In this document: positions 47,418 to 57,173 of the stretch, piece by piece
Numbering within the stretch: the first letter of the stretch is position 1
Layout: each line of letters begins with the position of its first letter
Assembly (NCBI GenBank): GCA_039198225.1
Contig: JBCCTQ010000018.1
Coordinates: 1-64,000 of the forward strand
DNA length: 64,000 nucleotides
From: JASJAR01 sp039198225
GTDB taxonomy: Bacteria > Pseudomonadota > Alphaproteobacteria > Rhodobacterales > Rhodobacteraceae
Reading direction: 5' to 3'
Notes under the pieces: generated by a model
Seen by the model: the letters and a program-made list of their open reading frames with translations, nothing else
Database searches by the model: none
What the model was told of the DNA's origin: nothing
Made by a program: the position numbers and the translations under genes

Positions 47418-48524
47418 CTATTCGACTTCAGCGATGCGGAACCATCCTGCCGGATCCACGGGTGTGTTGGCTTCTCTTGCTTCAATATAAAGCGTCTCAC
47501 TTGCGGCTTGGCCACTGCCTTGGCTGTTTTTGCCGAGATTTCCTTCGAAACTGTTCCCAAGGCCGGGCATCAAACCCAAGGCTGCGCCCTTATTAACCAC
47601 GTCTCCAGGCCCAACGAGCAGATCGCCGAGGCCAGCGAGCACCAATAGATAGCCGGTTTCGGGTTCGATGATAATCACGTTTCCGTAGTCCAAAAGGGGC
47701 CCGGCATAGCGGATTGTTGACGGGCTGATGGCGGTGACAAGGGCGCGGGGTTGGGTCGCGATGACCCAGCCCGGACGATCGATCCCCGCCGCATCCCGCT
47801 CGCCCGCCGCCCGAAGCCGCCGACCGGAAACCGGAAGCGGCAATTCCCCGAGGGAGGCTTCGAACGCGTTTCCGGGGCTTATGCCTTGGCTCGAAAGTCC
47901 GGCCGCGAACCCGTCGAGCGTATCGGCGGCATCAAGAAGGGCCGCCATGGCGGCCGCGTCGGTCGCGACCCTTTGGGGGAGTTCCTTACGGGCCGCCATG
48001 GCCGCGGTAAGCTCCGTGCGCGCTGCTTCGACACCAGCGAGACCATCGGCAAGGGTCCCTTGGGCCTTTTCGCGGATCGCGGTCAGCGCGGCGAGGTTTT
48101 CGAGAAGGCCTTTGATCTCGGCCACCTCGGCCTGAAGTGCCGGAGCCACGTCACCGGCCACCATCCCGGCCCGGGCGGTCTCCAAAGGCCCCGAGGGATG
48201 CAAAAGAAGGAAGGTCTCAGGCTCTGCGCGCAGGCTGGTCAGCACCGCAAGGATGCGGGCAAATTGGTCTTCGCGGGCGGCGAGTGCGGTTTCAAGGACC
48301 CGCTCTTCGCTCCGCCCATCGCGGATCGCAGCCCGAAACGCGGCGAGCCCGGCCTCATAGGCCTTGATCGTCTCCGTAAGGGCGGCCACCCGGTCACGCC
48401 GCCCCGTGGCCGCGTCAAGCGACAGCCGCGCTTCCCGGAGCGCTGCACTCGCCCTCTCTGCATCGGCCACCGGGTCTGCGGCGGCCGGCAAGGCGGCAAG
48501 AACAAGCGCGAGGGCCCAGCGCAT
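47418..48524 (-). CDS. envC: EnvC-like murein hydrolase activator
   Basis: A 368-residue periplasmic protein. A Sec signal (MRWALALVLAALPAAA) leads into a coiled-coil-rich region (about 20-210) and a C-terminal LytM/M23-like domain (ITAISPSTIRYAGPLLDYGN; later GYLLVLAGLGDLLVGPGDVV). The usual HxH and His metal ligands are not seen: IEPETGY and VLAGL take their places, as expected of a degenerate activator rather than an enzyme. The ATG at 48524 overlaps the gpmI stop (TGATG). It likely activates amidases during septation. Confidence 0.9.
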   Translation of the reverse strand: MRWALALVLAALPAAADPVADAERASAALREARLSLDAATGRRDRVAALTETIKAYEAGLAAFRAAIRDGRSEERVLETALAAREDQFARILAVLTSLRAEPETFLLLHPSGPLETARAGMVAGDVAPALQAEVAEIKGLLENLAALTAIREKAQGTLADGLAGVEAARTELTAAMAARKELPQRVATDAAAMAALLDAADTLDGFAAGLSSQGISPGNAFEASLGELPLPVSGRRLRAAGERDAAGIDRPGWVIATQPRALVTAISPSTIRYAGPLLDYGNVIIIEPETGYLLVLAGLGDLLVGPGDVVNKGAALGLMPGLGNSFEGNLGKNSQGSGQAASETLYIEAREANTPVDPAGWFRIAEVE

Positions 48525-50044
48525 CAGAGGCGGATCAAGCTCTGGCCGGTCATCTCCGGCGGGGCGTCGAGGCCCATGAGATCGAGAAGCGTCGGCGCAA
48601 GATCGGCCAGGCGCCCATCGGCAAGCCCTGCGCCCTCGGGCCCGCCCACGAGGATCACCGGCACAAGGTTGGTTGTATGGGCCGTGTGGGGCCCGCCGGT
48701 TTCGGGATCGACCATGGTTTCGCAATTGCCGTGATCGGCCGTCACGACCATAGCTCCGCCCTGGGCGTCGAGGGCCGCCACCGCCCGGCCGAGCCCCTGG
48801 TCCACCGCCTCGCAGGCCTTGATTGCAGCGCCAAGGTCCCCGGTATGGCCCACCATGTCGGGGTTGGCGTAATTGACGACGATCAGGTCATACCCCCCGG
48901 CGATTGCCCCAACGAGTTGATCGGAGACCTCTTCGGCCGACATTTCGGGCTGAAGATCATAGGTCGCGACCTTGGGCGACGGCGCCATATAGCGCTCCTC
49001 CCCCTCCTCGGGTGCTTCTTTGCCACCGTTAAGAAAAAAGGTCACGTGGGGGTATTTCTCGGTCTCGGCGAGGCGAAACTGGCGGAGCCCTTTCGCCGCG
49101 ACCCAGGCGCCGAGCGTATTGACGATCTTTTTCTTTGGAAAAACCGTGGTCATGAAGGCGTTGTGGGCGTCTGAATAATCGACCATGCCGAGATGGGCCG
49201 CGAGCTTGGGCCGGCGGCCGGTCTCAAAATCGTCAAAAGCAGGATCACCGATGGCCGACAGGATCTCCCGGGCCCGGTCGGCGCGGAAATTGATGAAAAA
49301 CAGCCCATCGCCGTCGCCCATGCCGCTATAGGACCCAAGGACTGTGGGCGGGATGAATTCGTCTGTCTTATCATTGGCATAGGAATGGTCGAGGGCGGTG
49401 AGTTCGTTGTCGGCCGCTTCGCCTTGGCCTTTGACGACGGCCCTGTATGCCAGTGCAACCCGGTCCCAACGCTTGTCGCGGTCCATCGCATAATACCGGC
49501 CCGAAAGTGTCGCGATCTCCGCGCCCGCCGGGAGGCCATCCCGGAGCGCGGCGAGGTAGTCGCGCGCCGAGGCAGGTGGCACGTCACGGCCATCGGTTAT
49601 GGCGTGGATTTTCACGGTAAGGCCTCGGTTGGCCAGGGCTTTGGCTGCGGCGATCATATGGTCCTGGTGGGAATGAACCCCGCCATCGGAGACAAGTCCC
49701 GCAAGATGGGCCACGCCAGACCCGTTTTTCACGCGCTCGGCGAAGTCCAAGAGAGCAGGTTCTTCGAAGAACGAGCCGTCCTCGATGGCAAGATCGATCT
49801 GGCCGAGATCCATCGCCACGACCCGACCAGCGCCGATATTGGTATGGCCCACTTCGGAATTGCCCATCTGTCCCTTGGGGAGGCCCACATCGTTGCCATG
49901 GGTCACGAGACGGGCATGTGGGCAGGTGTCCATCAGCCGGTCGAATGTTGGGGTATTCGCGCGCGCGGGTGCGTTGGCAGAAATGTCAGAGTTGATCCCC
50001 CAACCGTCTAGTATGCAGAGAACAACCGGTTTCGGCGGGGTCAT
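48524..50044 (-). CDS. gpmI: 2,3-bisphosphoglycerate-independent phosphoglycerate mutase
   Basis: An alkaline-phosphatase-superfamily mutase of glycolysis/gluconeogenesis using two Mn ions. The phosphoserine is Ser63 in GQMGNSEVGHTNIGAGR. Metal sites include VLCILDGWGIN at the N-terminus, INFRADRAREI, and VVTADHGNCETM and NYANPDMVGHTGD late. The length of 506 residues is normal. The start at 50044 is MTPPKPVVLC. It is 45 bp downstream of rlmH and overlaps envC by one base. Confidence 0.97.
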   Translation of the reverse strand: MTPPKPVVLCILDGWGINSDISANAPARANTPTFDRLMDTCPHARLVTHGNDVGLPKGQMGNSEVGHTNIGAGRVVAMDLGQIDLAIEDGSFFEEPALLDFAERVKNGSGVAHLAGLVSDGGVHSHQDHMIAAAKALANRGLTVKIHAITDGRDVPPASARDYLAALRDGLPAGAEIATLSGRYYAMDRDKRWDRVALAYRAVVKGQGEAADNELTALDHSYANDKTDEFIPPTVLGSYSGMGDGDGLFFINFRADRAREILSAIGDPAFDDFETGRRPKLAAHLGMVDYSDAHNAFMTTVFPKKKIVNTLGAWVAAKGLRQFRLAETEKYPHVTFFLNGGKEAPEEGEERYMAPSPKVATYDLQPEMSAEEVSDQLVGAIAGGYDLIVVNYANPDMVGHTGDLGAAIKACEAVDQGLGRAVAALDAQGGAMVVTADHGNCETMVDPETGGPHTAHTTNLVPVILVGGPEGAGLADGRLADLAPTLLDLMGLDAPPEMTGQSLIRL

Positions 50045-50089
50045 CTCAAGTCCTGTTATTGGGCCGTTCGGGCCGCTTTAACCACGGTC

Positions 50090-50560
50090 TCAACTTCGGT
50101 GATAGGGCGATCCGGCGAGGATCGAGGCCGCGCGGTAAAGTTGCTCAGCAAGCATGGCGCGAGCGAGCTTGTGTGGCCAGACCATGGGGCCGAAGGAGAG
50201 CCGGTGATCTGCTTCGGCCACGAGCCCGGGTGCAAGACCGTCTGCTCCGCCGATGAGAAACACAAGATCCCGCGTGCCGCGGTCCCGGTGCTCGGCCAGA
50301 AGGGCGGCAAAGTCCGGCGAGGCCATGGTTTTCCCCCGCTCATCGAGGGCAATTACCACACCGTTTTCGGGCAGAGCCTTCCGCAGAAGGGCCGCTTCGG
50401 CCTCTTTTCCCCGGTCTTGGCGGTCTTCCACTTCGTCGAGATCAACCGCCCGTATCCCGAGGTTCCGGCCGAGTTTCTCGGCCCGCCCGGCATAATCGGC
50501 CACAAGGTCGCGTTCCGGGCCCGCCCGGAGGCGCCCGACCGCCACGATGCGGATCCGCAT
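50090..50560 (-). CDS. rlmH: 23S rRNA pseudouridine1915 N3-methyltransferase RlmH
   Basis: A small SPOUT methyltransferase acting on the 70S ribosome. The 156-residue sequence carries VIALDERGKTMASPDFAALL, the knot FLIGGADGLAP, and the conserved end WPHKLARAMLAEQLYRAASI, YHRS. One base separates it from rsfS upstream. The pairing rsfS-rlmH is very common in bacteria. Confidence 0.96.
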   Translation of the reverse strand: MRIRIVAVGRLRAGPERDLVADYAGRAEKLGRNLGIRAVDLDEVEDRQDRGKEAEAALLRKALPENGVVIALDERGKTMASPDFAALLAEHRDRGTRDLVFLIGGADGLAPGLVAEADHRLSFGPMVWPHKLARAMLAEQLYRAASILAGSPYHRS

Positions 50561-50561
50561 C

Positions 50562-50984
50562 TTAGGCGCGGGCCGCCGTCTCCGCCGGGGTCAGCCACAT
50601 CTTTTCGAGCTGATAGAATTCCCGCACTTCGGGTCGGAACACATGGACGATCACGTCGCCCGCATCGATCAGCACCCAATCGGAGGCGTCCTTGCCTTCG
50701 ATTTTGCAGATGACGCCGAGCTCTTGCTTCAAACGATCAACCATCTTCTCCGAAATCGACGCAACTTGCCGCGACGACCGGCCCGAGGCGATGACCATGT
50801 AATCGGCCATTTCGGACTTCCCGCTCAGGTCCACCTGAACGACGTCTTCGGCTTTGTCGTCTTCGAGGGATGAAATGATCCGCGCCAGGATCTTCTCGCT
50901 GGTCGCGGAACCGGTGGCACCGCTGGGCGGGCCGGCCGGGGTGTGGGCGGGCGCGTTCGCGGCCGCTCTGTTGGTATCAGCCAG
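50562..50984 (-). CDS. rsfS: Ribosomal silencing factor RsfS, probable CTG start
   Basis: Binds L14 and blocks subunit joining in slow growth. The conserved core is visible: EKILARIISSLEDDKAEDVV, GKSEMADYMVIASGRSSRQV, DWVLIDAGDVIVHVFRPEVR and EFYQLEKMWL. The first block, present in homologues, lies upstream of the first GTG (50834). Between that GTG and the preceding in-frame stop there is no ATG, GTG or TTG. A CTG at 50984 is preceded, 7 bases away, by AAGGAGGA, a near-perfect ribosome-binding site. This predicts 140 residues. If GTG 50834 were used, about 50 residues would be lost. Confidence 0.9.
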   Translation of the reverse strand: MADTNRAAANAPAHTPAGPPSGATGSATSEKILARIISSLEDDKAEDVVQVDLSGKSEMADYMVIASGRSSRQVASISEKMVDRLKQELGVICKIEGKDASDWVLIDAGDVIVHVFRPEVREFYQLEKMWLTPAETAARA

Positions 50985-51100
50985 ATCAAGGTCCTCCTTT
51001 GCAGCGTGTCACCCGTCGCGACACTCCGGCGATAGCAGAAAGGTAACACTCGATTCGTGACTTCTCAATGACGGCAAAAAGACTGTTTTATTTCAGTATT

Positions 51101-54100
51101 TTAGTAGTCCCTTTCGAAGAAAACGCCCAATCCTGAATCGCCAGAATTCGATGTGGACCCCCGCACGGTGAGGGAGCGGCTGACGTCGAGATTGAGGTTA
51201 ATGACAGCGTCGCCTTCGGTGTCGACGGTGACATCCGTGTAGACATTTTCGGCCAGATAGGCCCCGGCCCGGACCGCCGCGCCCCCGTCATCGCCTGTGG
51301 TGACGTCAAGGTCGGCGAGGCCCGCCCCGGAGCGTACGGCGCCCAAGGCCCCGCCGCCGGAGCTTCCCAAAGTGGCGACCGCGCTGGCCAACCGGGCAAT
51401 CTGGAGGGGCGAGAGGGTTTCGATGCCGCGGCCGAATATGAGGCGGGCGAGAATCTCGTCTTCGGGGAGATCTGGTCGGGACGAAAAGCTGACTTCGGGG
51501 TCGCTTGGCGATCCTTCCACGGCGATCTCGATATCGACATCGTCGGCCTCGGTTTCAGCAATGAGGCGGATCCGTGGATCAAAAGCACCGGTGAGCGCCA
51601 CCGAGCCTTGGGTGAGGTCGAGGCGGCGACCGAGGATGTCGAGGCGGCCGCGCAGGAGGTCGAATTGGCCGGACGGGACGAGGTTGGCGGTGGTGCCGGT
51701 GAGCCGGAGAAGGCCGCCGAGTTCAGCGTCGAGACCGCGGCCACGGACAAAAATCTGGCGCGGCGCGCTGATTGTCAGATCGACATCATATGCGGGCCCC
51801 GCGCCCCCGCCACCCGGCCCGCCACGGTCGATTAATCCGGCCCGGTCGCGGGTTGCCCGGGAGGCGGGCGGCTCACCGATATGGGTGATCTCGGGAAGCC
51901 CTCCGGCAGACCCACCACCGCCGCTTGGCACCAGGACCTCCGTGGTGCCCACATCGATCCGACCCGAGATTGCGGCGCCTCCCGCAAGGGGGCCATTCAC
52001 GCCGAGCCGTGCATCGAGTTCGGTACGATAAAGCGTGGGATCGGTGAGGACGACCTCATCGAGGTCAATGGAGAGCTCAGCATTGTTCCTGTCGGTGAGG
52101 CCAACAGGCCCGGTCACGGTCACCCGGCCGCCGTCGCGGACCCGCGCGCGCATGTCGAGCGCCGCAAGGCCCCGATTGAGGTTCACCGCAGCAGAGAGAT
52201 CGTCGAGCGCGATGCCCAGAAGAGGCGCCACGAGCTCTGCCCCCTCGACGGAGATCCCGCCCGCCAGGGCGTCGAGCCCCGGTTGCCCCCTGACACTCAA
52301 ATCGAAGGCCGCGAGGCCCGAGGCGGCCTGGGGTGCGATCACGCCGTTCACCAGCCCTAGGGGTGCCCGACCGGTAAGGCGGAGATCGGCATCGCTCCCG
52401 TCTTCGGCCAGATCGCCCGACACATTCGCCTCTGCCCCCGCAGGCCCGGTCACCCGCGCGTCGATCGCCGCCCGCCCAGCCCCGGCGCTTTGGGCGGTGC
52501 CGTTGGCCGAAAGGGGCCCTGAAAATCCGGGCGCGAAGGGCGCAATATCGGCAAGGCGGCCGTCAAAGGTAAAATCCGTTGCCACCCCGGTGGTACCCGA
52601 GGCGGAGAGAGTAAGAAGCGCGGTTCTAAGGTCAGCCGCTTCGATGTCGATCTCGTCGCCGGCGCGGCTCCCTTCGAAAAGGAGGCGCCCCGATCCGGCC
52701 AGAAGCCGGTCGAGCGGAGCGATGCCAGTCCTTAGGTCTTGGGTATTGGCCTCGAGGGCGACGTCAAACGCTTTGAGATCGGCAGTCACTTGGCCCGCGC
52801 CAGTGAGCGCCGCACGCCCCCCGAGATCGCGCCCAAGGAACGCGCCGTAGGGCGAAAGATCGCTGATATCAACGTCGAGCGTACCGTCCACCTTTGGTGT
52901 GGTTTCGAGTTCACCGAGCGTTCCCGCGCTCGCTGCACTGCCGTTGGGCAGGGTGAGGTTGAGCGTATAGTCGAAACCGTCGGCCTGGGCGCCGGGCAGA
53001 AGGGCGGCCGCAAGGGTCGCGGGGCCAGAGAGGTTGGGCAGCACAGTCCCAAGATCATTGAGCCGTGCGTTTACTTCGCCGGTATAGGCGGGGCCAGGCG
53101 CAATGCGGGCCGTTCCGGCGACCGAGGCCTGCGCCGAGCGCACCTCAAGCCGGGTGAGCTCAATGTCGCCAGGCCGCTGCGCGGCGCTGATCGCAAAATC
53201 CGTCCGTCCGGCAAGGAGGGCATCGGCCTGGGGTATGCCGGCCACTAGATCGATGCCTTCGCCTTCTGCGTCGAGCGACAGGGCATTCTCGGCGCTTTCA
53301 AAGCGGAGGGCGAGATCGGTGCCGAGGCGCCCGCCCACGGGGCGGCCCGCAATTTCGGCAAAGCGCGCAAGATCGTCCGCGTCGAGACGGCCGGCAAAGG
53401 TAAGGCGTGGGACTCCAACCACGTCTTCGGCGGTACCGGTGCCTGAAAGGCGCGCCGCCATTGCGTCCGCCAAGAGATCATAGGTCCAAACGCCGTCTTC
53501 CATCGCGGCGAAAAACTCGACTTCGGCCGGGCCGGAAAGGCCTTCAAAAAGGGGCCCAATCTCGGCGAGGCGAGCGTCGGCCGCCGCTTCACCTTGGCCC
53601 GACTGAAGAGCGAGGCGGGCCGAAAGGTCGGCCTGGTCGCCCCGGAGATTTGCGCGGTCGAGAAAGAGGCCCGCGGTTGTGCGGCGAAGGCGGATCTCAA
53701 GGCCAAGATCGCCCGCAAGATAGGGGTCGAGCCGTGCGTCGCCCGTTGCAAGATCGGCGCCGATGCCGGTGAGGGAAAGATCCGCAAGGCCCGACAAGAC
53801 GCCGCCCGAACCCACGAGCGTGGCGTCGAGCGCACCCGCCAACGGACGCCCGGCAAGTCCGCTAAACCGAGAGATATCGCTCGCCTCGATCCGAGCGCTT
53901 CCGTCGAGATCGAGGGTGGTCGAGAAACTGGCCACGCTTCCTTCCAGGGCGGCGCGGTAGCTTTCGCCGCTCACTTCGAGGGTGTCGATGGCGAGGGGGA
54001 GGCCCTCTTCCCAGGCGATCTCGGCGCGGCCGACGACGCGCTCGCCGATGGCCGATTGGGCGCCGGAATTTCCGAAATCGAGGGATTCGGCTTCGAAATC

Positions 54101-55339
54101 AAACGTCGCCGTGGCTGAGCGCCCATCTGCGCCGATCACCCCGCCGCCATCGAGCCGGAGAGACGCGGCCTCAATATCGCCTTGCTGGAGATCTGCGACC
54201 GTAACCACACCTCGCCAAGCTTCCCCCTGGGCCGCATCGAATGACAGGTTGAGGGCAGCGCGGGCGATTTCCGCGGCCCCGTCGGCGACGGGCAATGTGA
54301 GGGTACCACCGGCAGGGTCGGCCAGCTCACCTTCGAGCGAAAAACCCTCGACGCCCCCTTCGGCATTGAGCGCCGCCGAGCCTTCCAGGCGGAGTGATGC
54401 GGTTTCTATGAAAAGCCGCTCGATGGCTGTCGCACCCGCCCCGTCGCGGCTCGCGGAGAGATCGAGCCGAGCCGCATCGCCAAAAAACGGCCAGAACTCC
54501 TCTTCGACCAAGGCGCGCATATCGCCCGATAGGACGGCGGTAAGTTGGCGGCCGGCATCATTGGCTTGTGTGGCCACGCGGCCCGCGACCCGGTCGACCC
54601 CGTCCGCGGCCAGCGCAATATCGGCCGCGAAATCGTTGATCGGGCCTTCGCCCACCACCGTGAGGCGAAGCTCGGGTGCGCCCGGGATCCCGAGGGCGCC
54701 TGCGACGATCCCGCCTTCGCCTTCATCGAACAACGCATCGACCGCGAGAAGGCCGGTGGCGTTCGAAAACGAGGCGGCGATCGCGATCTCGCCGCGGGTG
54801 GCGTCGATCCTGTTGAGGTCGATATCGGCTTCGCCTTCGCCGTCTTCGAGGCGGAGCGCGCCTTCGGCGGAGACCTCAAGCGCCTGGCCGAGGATGTCGG
54901 GGCCGAGATCGACCACCTCTCCGGCGATCCGGCCGATCCGGATGGCAACCGGGAGTTCGGGCAAAGTGAGCCCGGTACCGGAAGCTTCAGGGCTCGGGGC
55001 AGCAGGCTCTTCGGCAAGGGGACGGCGCGGGATCTCGATCCGCGCAGCCGTTAGTTCTTCTACTTCGAGGCGGCCCCGAAGGAGGGCGGCGCGGTTCCAA
55101 TCGAGGACCGCGTCCGTCAGGGTTAGCCACACGCCATCGGCATCGGCGATCGTGAGGCTTGAAAGCTCGGCGCGCCCCGTAAGCGCGCCCCGGAACCCAC
55201 GCACCGTCACGCTCCGTCCAAGCCGCGACAGTTGCTCTTCAATCAGCCTTTCCAGGCGCGTGCCGCCATCGTCCTGCGCCAGAGCGACCGGCGCGGTAAC
55301 GAGGCCAAGAACCAGAAGATATGCAAAACCCCGTCTCAA
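51101..55339 (-). CDS. tamB: Translocation and assembly module protein TamB
   Basis: A 1412-residue AsmA-like/bridge-type protein linking inner and outer membranes, with TamA. It has a short N-terminal signal-anchor (MRRGFAYLLVLGLVTAPVAL), long repetitive beta-strand groove regions, and the C-terminal DUF490 domain (FDPRIRLIAETEADDVDIEI; LPEDEILARLIFGRGIETLS; ending LGVFFERDY). It aids outer-membrane protein insertion and phospholipid transport. Its start overlaps the tamA stop by 4 bp (ATGA). Confidence 0.95.
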   Translation of the reverse strand: MRRGFAYLLVLGLVTAPVALAQDDGGTRLERLIEEQLSRLGRSVTVRGFRGALTGRAELSSLTIADADGVWLTLTDAVLDWNRAALLRGRLEVEELTAARIEIPRRPLAEEPAAPSPEASGTGLTLPELPVAIRIGRIAGEVVDLGPDILGQALEVSAEGALRLEDGEGEADIDLNRIDATRGEIAIAASFSNATGLLAVDALFDEGEGGIVAGALGIPGAPELRLTVVGEGPINDFAADIALAADGVDRVAGRVATQANDAGRQLTAVLSGDMRALVEEEFWPFFGDAARLDLSASRDGAGATAIERLFIETASLRLEGSAALNAEGGVEGFSLEGELADPAGGTLTLPVADGAAEIARAALNLSFDAAQGEAWRGVVTVADLQQGDIEAASLRLDGGGVIGADGRSATATFDFEAESLDFGNSGAQSAIGERVVGRAEIAWEEGLPLAIDTLEVSGESYRAALEGSVASFSTTLDLDGSARIEASDISRFSGLAGRPLAGALDATLVGSGGVLSGLADLSLTGIGADLATGDARLDPYLAGDLGLEIRLRRTTAGLFLDRANLRGDQADLSARLALQSGQGEAAADARLAEIGPLFEGLSGPAEVEFFAAMEDGVWTYDLLADAMAARLSGTGTAEDVVGVPRLTFAGRLDADDLARFAEIAGRPVGGRLGTDLALRFESAENALSLDAEGEGIDLVAGIPQADALLAGRTDFAISAAQRPGDIELTRLEVRSAQASVAGTARIAPGPAYTGEVNARLNDLGTVLPNLSGPATLAAALLPGAQADGFDYTLNLTLPNGSAASAGTLGELETTPKVDGTLDVDISDLSPYGAFLGRDLGGRAALTGAGQVTADLKAFDVALEANTQDLRTGIAPLDRLLAGSGRLLFEGSRAGDEIDIEAADLRTALLTLSASGTTGVATDFTFDGRLADIAPFAPGFSGPLSANGTAQSAGAGRAAIDARVTGPAGAEANVSGDLAEDGSDADLRLTGRAPLGLVNGVIAPQAASGLAAFDLSVRGQPGLDALAGGISVEGAELVAPLLGIALDDLSAAVNLNRGLAALDMRARVRDGGRVTVTGPVGLTDRNNAELSIDLDEVVLTDPTLYRTELDARLGVNGPLAGGAAISGRIDVGTTEVLVPSGGGGSAGGLPEITHIGEPPASRATRDRAGLIDRGGPGGGGAGPAYDVDLTISAPRQIFVRGRGLDAELGGLLRLTGTTANLVPSGQFDLLRGRLDILGRRLDLTQGSVALTGAFDPRIRLIAETEADDVDIEIAVEGSPSDPEVSFSSRPDLPEDEILARLIFGRGIETLSPLQIARLASAVATLGSSGGGALGAVRSGAGLADLDVTTGDDGGAAVRAGAYLAENVYTDVTVDTEGDAVINLNLDVSRSLTVRGSTSNSGDSGLGVFFERDY

Positions 55340-57123
55340 AACGCTTGCCCGATGCCAACGTAGACGAAAAAGGACGATCCGTTGCTTTCGCTGACCGGCA
55401 CGGCAAGGTCGAGCCGGATCGGGCCGAGGCCGGTGTTATAACGAAGTCCGAGCCCAGCGCCGGCATGGGAGCCGCCGCCCGTCCCCGGCAAAGCGCTGTC
55501 GCCGACAAAGCCGAGATCGGCGAAACCAACGACACCAATCGTCTCTGTGACTGTGGCCCGCACTTCGCCCGAAAGCGCCAGAAAGCCCAACCCTCCGGTC
55601 GTCTCACCACCGATCTCGACGCCCAAGGATTGGTAAGACTGGCCCCGCACGGTGCCGCCGCCGCCCGTGAAGAACCGAAAATCGGCTGGCACGTCCTCAA
55701 TCCCCGGACCCAGGATCGAGCCGATTTGGGCACTCCCGGCAAGGACGAATCGATCAGTGTCGGCAAGGGGTCGGTAGATCCGGCCATCAAGGACAAGCCG
55801 CGCCCCGCTGCCGGCCGTTTGAAGCCCTAGGAACGGCGTAAGGCTCGCTTCGAGATATTGGCCCGTCTTGGGGTCGAGGGCGTCGTCACGGTCAGACCAG
55901 GTGAGCATTCCCGGAAAAGTCAGCAGCCGGAACGTGTCTTCACCGGTGGCGTCGTCGATCGTAGAGTTCCGGAAACCGATGCCAAGTTCGGCGGTCAAAC
56001 GGTCGCTTACGATGCGCCGGAGGCCGGTGGTGATCTCGAAACTGTCGGAGGTGAATTCGGGTTCGCGGAGGGTCTCGTATGTGAGATCTACCAGGAAGTC
56101 AGTATCGACGAAGAACGTCGCCGGGCGTTCAAAACTGGCGCCGAGTTTGAGATCGATACCCCCCGTTTGCCCGCCGATCCCGGCAAGTTCACCGTCAAAC
56201 CGGAGCCTTTCGGCATCGCCGAGAAGGTTGCGGTTGAGCCAAAACGCCGTGAAGCGGAGCCCCTCTTCGGTGGAAAACTCGCCGCCGAGGCCGAACCGGC
56301 GGCGCTTTTCTTCGACAAGCCTGAGATCAAAATCGAGCGTGCCATCGGGATTGGGCAGTTCGGCTTCGGTGAGTGCCACCGAGCGGAAGGCGCCGCTTCG
56401 ACGGAGCCTGGCGGCGGCCCGTTCGGCCGCTTCGGGCGTGACGATCTCACCGCGCGGCCAGGCGATGATCCGGCCCACCGCATCCCCTTTCACCGCCTCA
56501 TTTCCAGAAACACTGAGCCGGCCGAACCGCAGCCGGGGCCCTGGATCGACAAAGATTGCCGCATCCAGGCGGCTTTCTTGGTGACGGGCGCGGAGGTCCT
56601 GCCCTGAGATCTCTGCTTTCGCAAAGCCCAAGGCGCGCCAGCCATCGACCGCCGCACCGGAGGTGGCCCGCAGGGTGCCGGTGCGAGCGATGGCACCCGG
56701 GCGGAAGTCTTCGGGCAGATCGGTGTCGGGTGCGGTCGGGGCGATGGAAGTGCTGCCGAACCGAAAGCGCGGGCCGGGGCGGACCGTGACGGTCACCCGA
56801 CCGATCGCATCCGGTCGTTCAAAGGGCGGGATCCCGGCCGCCTCTCGCCCATCGACGGTGACATTGACCACAGGGCCGAAATATCCTGCGCCGTAGAGTG
56901 CTTCGATCAGCCGGCCGTATTCGGCTCGGGCGGCGGCCAAAACGGTGGTGGGGTCATCGACCCCGTCACGCTTGGTCTCTGCGAGGATTGAGGCCCGGGC
57001 GAGGCTACGTCGGAGGTCTTCCGATGCCCCAATGGCAAATAGGTCGAGTTGTTCGAACGCGGCCCCGGGATGCGCAAGGGCCAAAAAGATCAAGGAAAGG
57101 ACTTTGCCTGAAAACCGCACCAT
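55336..57123 (-). CDS. tamA: Outer-membrane assembly factor TamA (Omp85 family)
   Basis: A roughly 595-residue Omp85 protein. A signal peptide (RFSGKVLSLIFLALAHPGAA) is followed by POTRA domains (about 60-250) and a C-terminal 16-strand barrel with the conserved FFTGGGGTVRGQSYQSLG and the ending YVGIGQAF with C-terminal Phe. I use the ATG at 57123; a GTG at 57132 would add three residues. Coupled to tamB by a 4-bp overlap. Confidence 0.94.
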   Translation of the reverse strand: MVRFSGKVLSLIFLALAHPGAAFEQLDLFAIGASEDLRRSLARASILAETKRDGVDDPTTVLAAARAEYGRLIEALYGAGYFGPVVNVTVDGREAAGIPPFERPDAIGRVTVTVRPGPRFRFGSTSIAPTAPDTDLPEDFRPGAIARTGTLRATSGAAVDGWRALGFAKAEISGQDLRARHQESRLDAAIFVDPGPRLRFGRLSVSGNEAVKGDAVGRIIAWPRGEIVTPEAAERAAARLRRSGAFRSVALTEAELPNPDGTLDFDLRLVEEKRRRFGLGGEFSTEEGLRFTAFWLNRNLLGDAERLRFDGELAGIGGQTGGIDLKLGASFERPATFFVDTDFLVDLTYETLREPEFTSDSFEITTGLRRIVSDRLTAELGIGFRNSTIDDATGEDTFRLLTFPGMLTWSDRDDALDPKTGQYLEASLTPFLGLQTAGSGARLVLDGRIYRPLADTDRFVLAGSAQIGSILGPGIEDVPADFRFFTGGGGTVRGQSYQSLGVEIGGETTGGLGFLALSGEVRATVTETIGVVGFADLGFVGDSALPGTGGGSHAGAGLGLRYNTGLGPIRLDLAVPVSESNGSSFFVYVGIGQAF

Positions 57124-57173
57124 TGCCCGCACCCGTCGCGCGAGCAGGGTGAGACGCCGCCCGCCCCTTTGGC

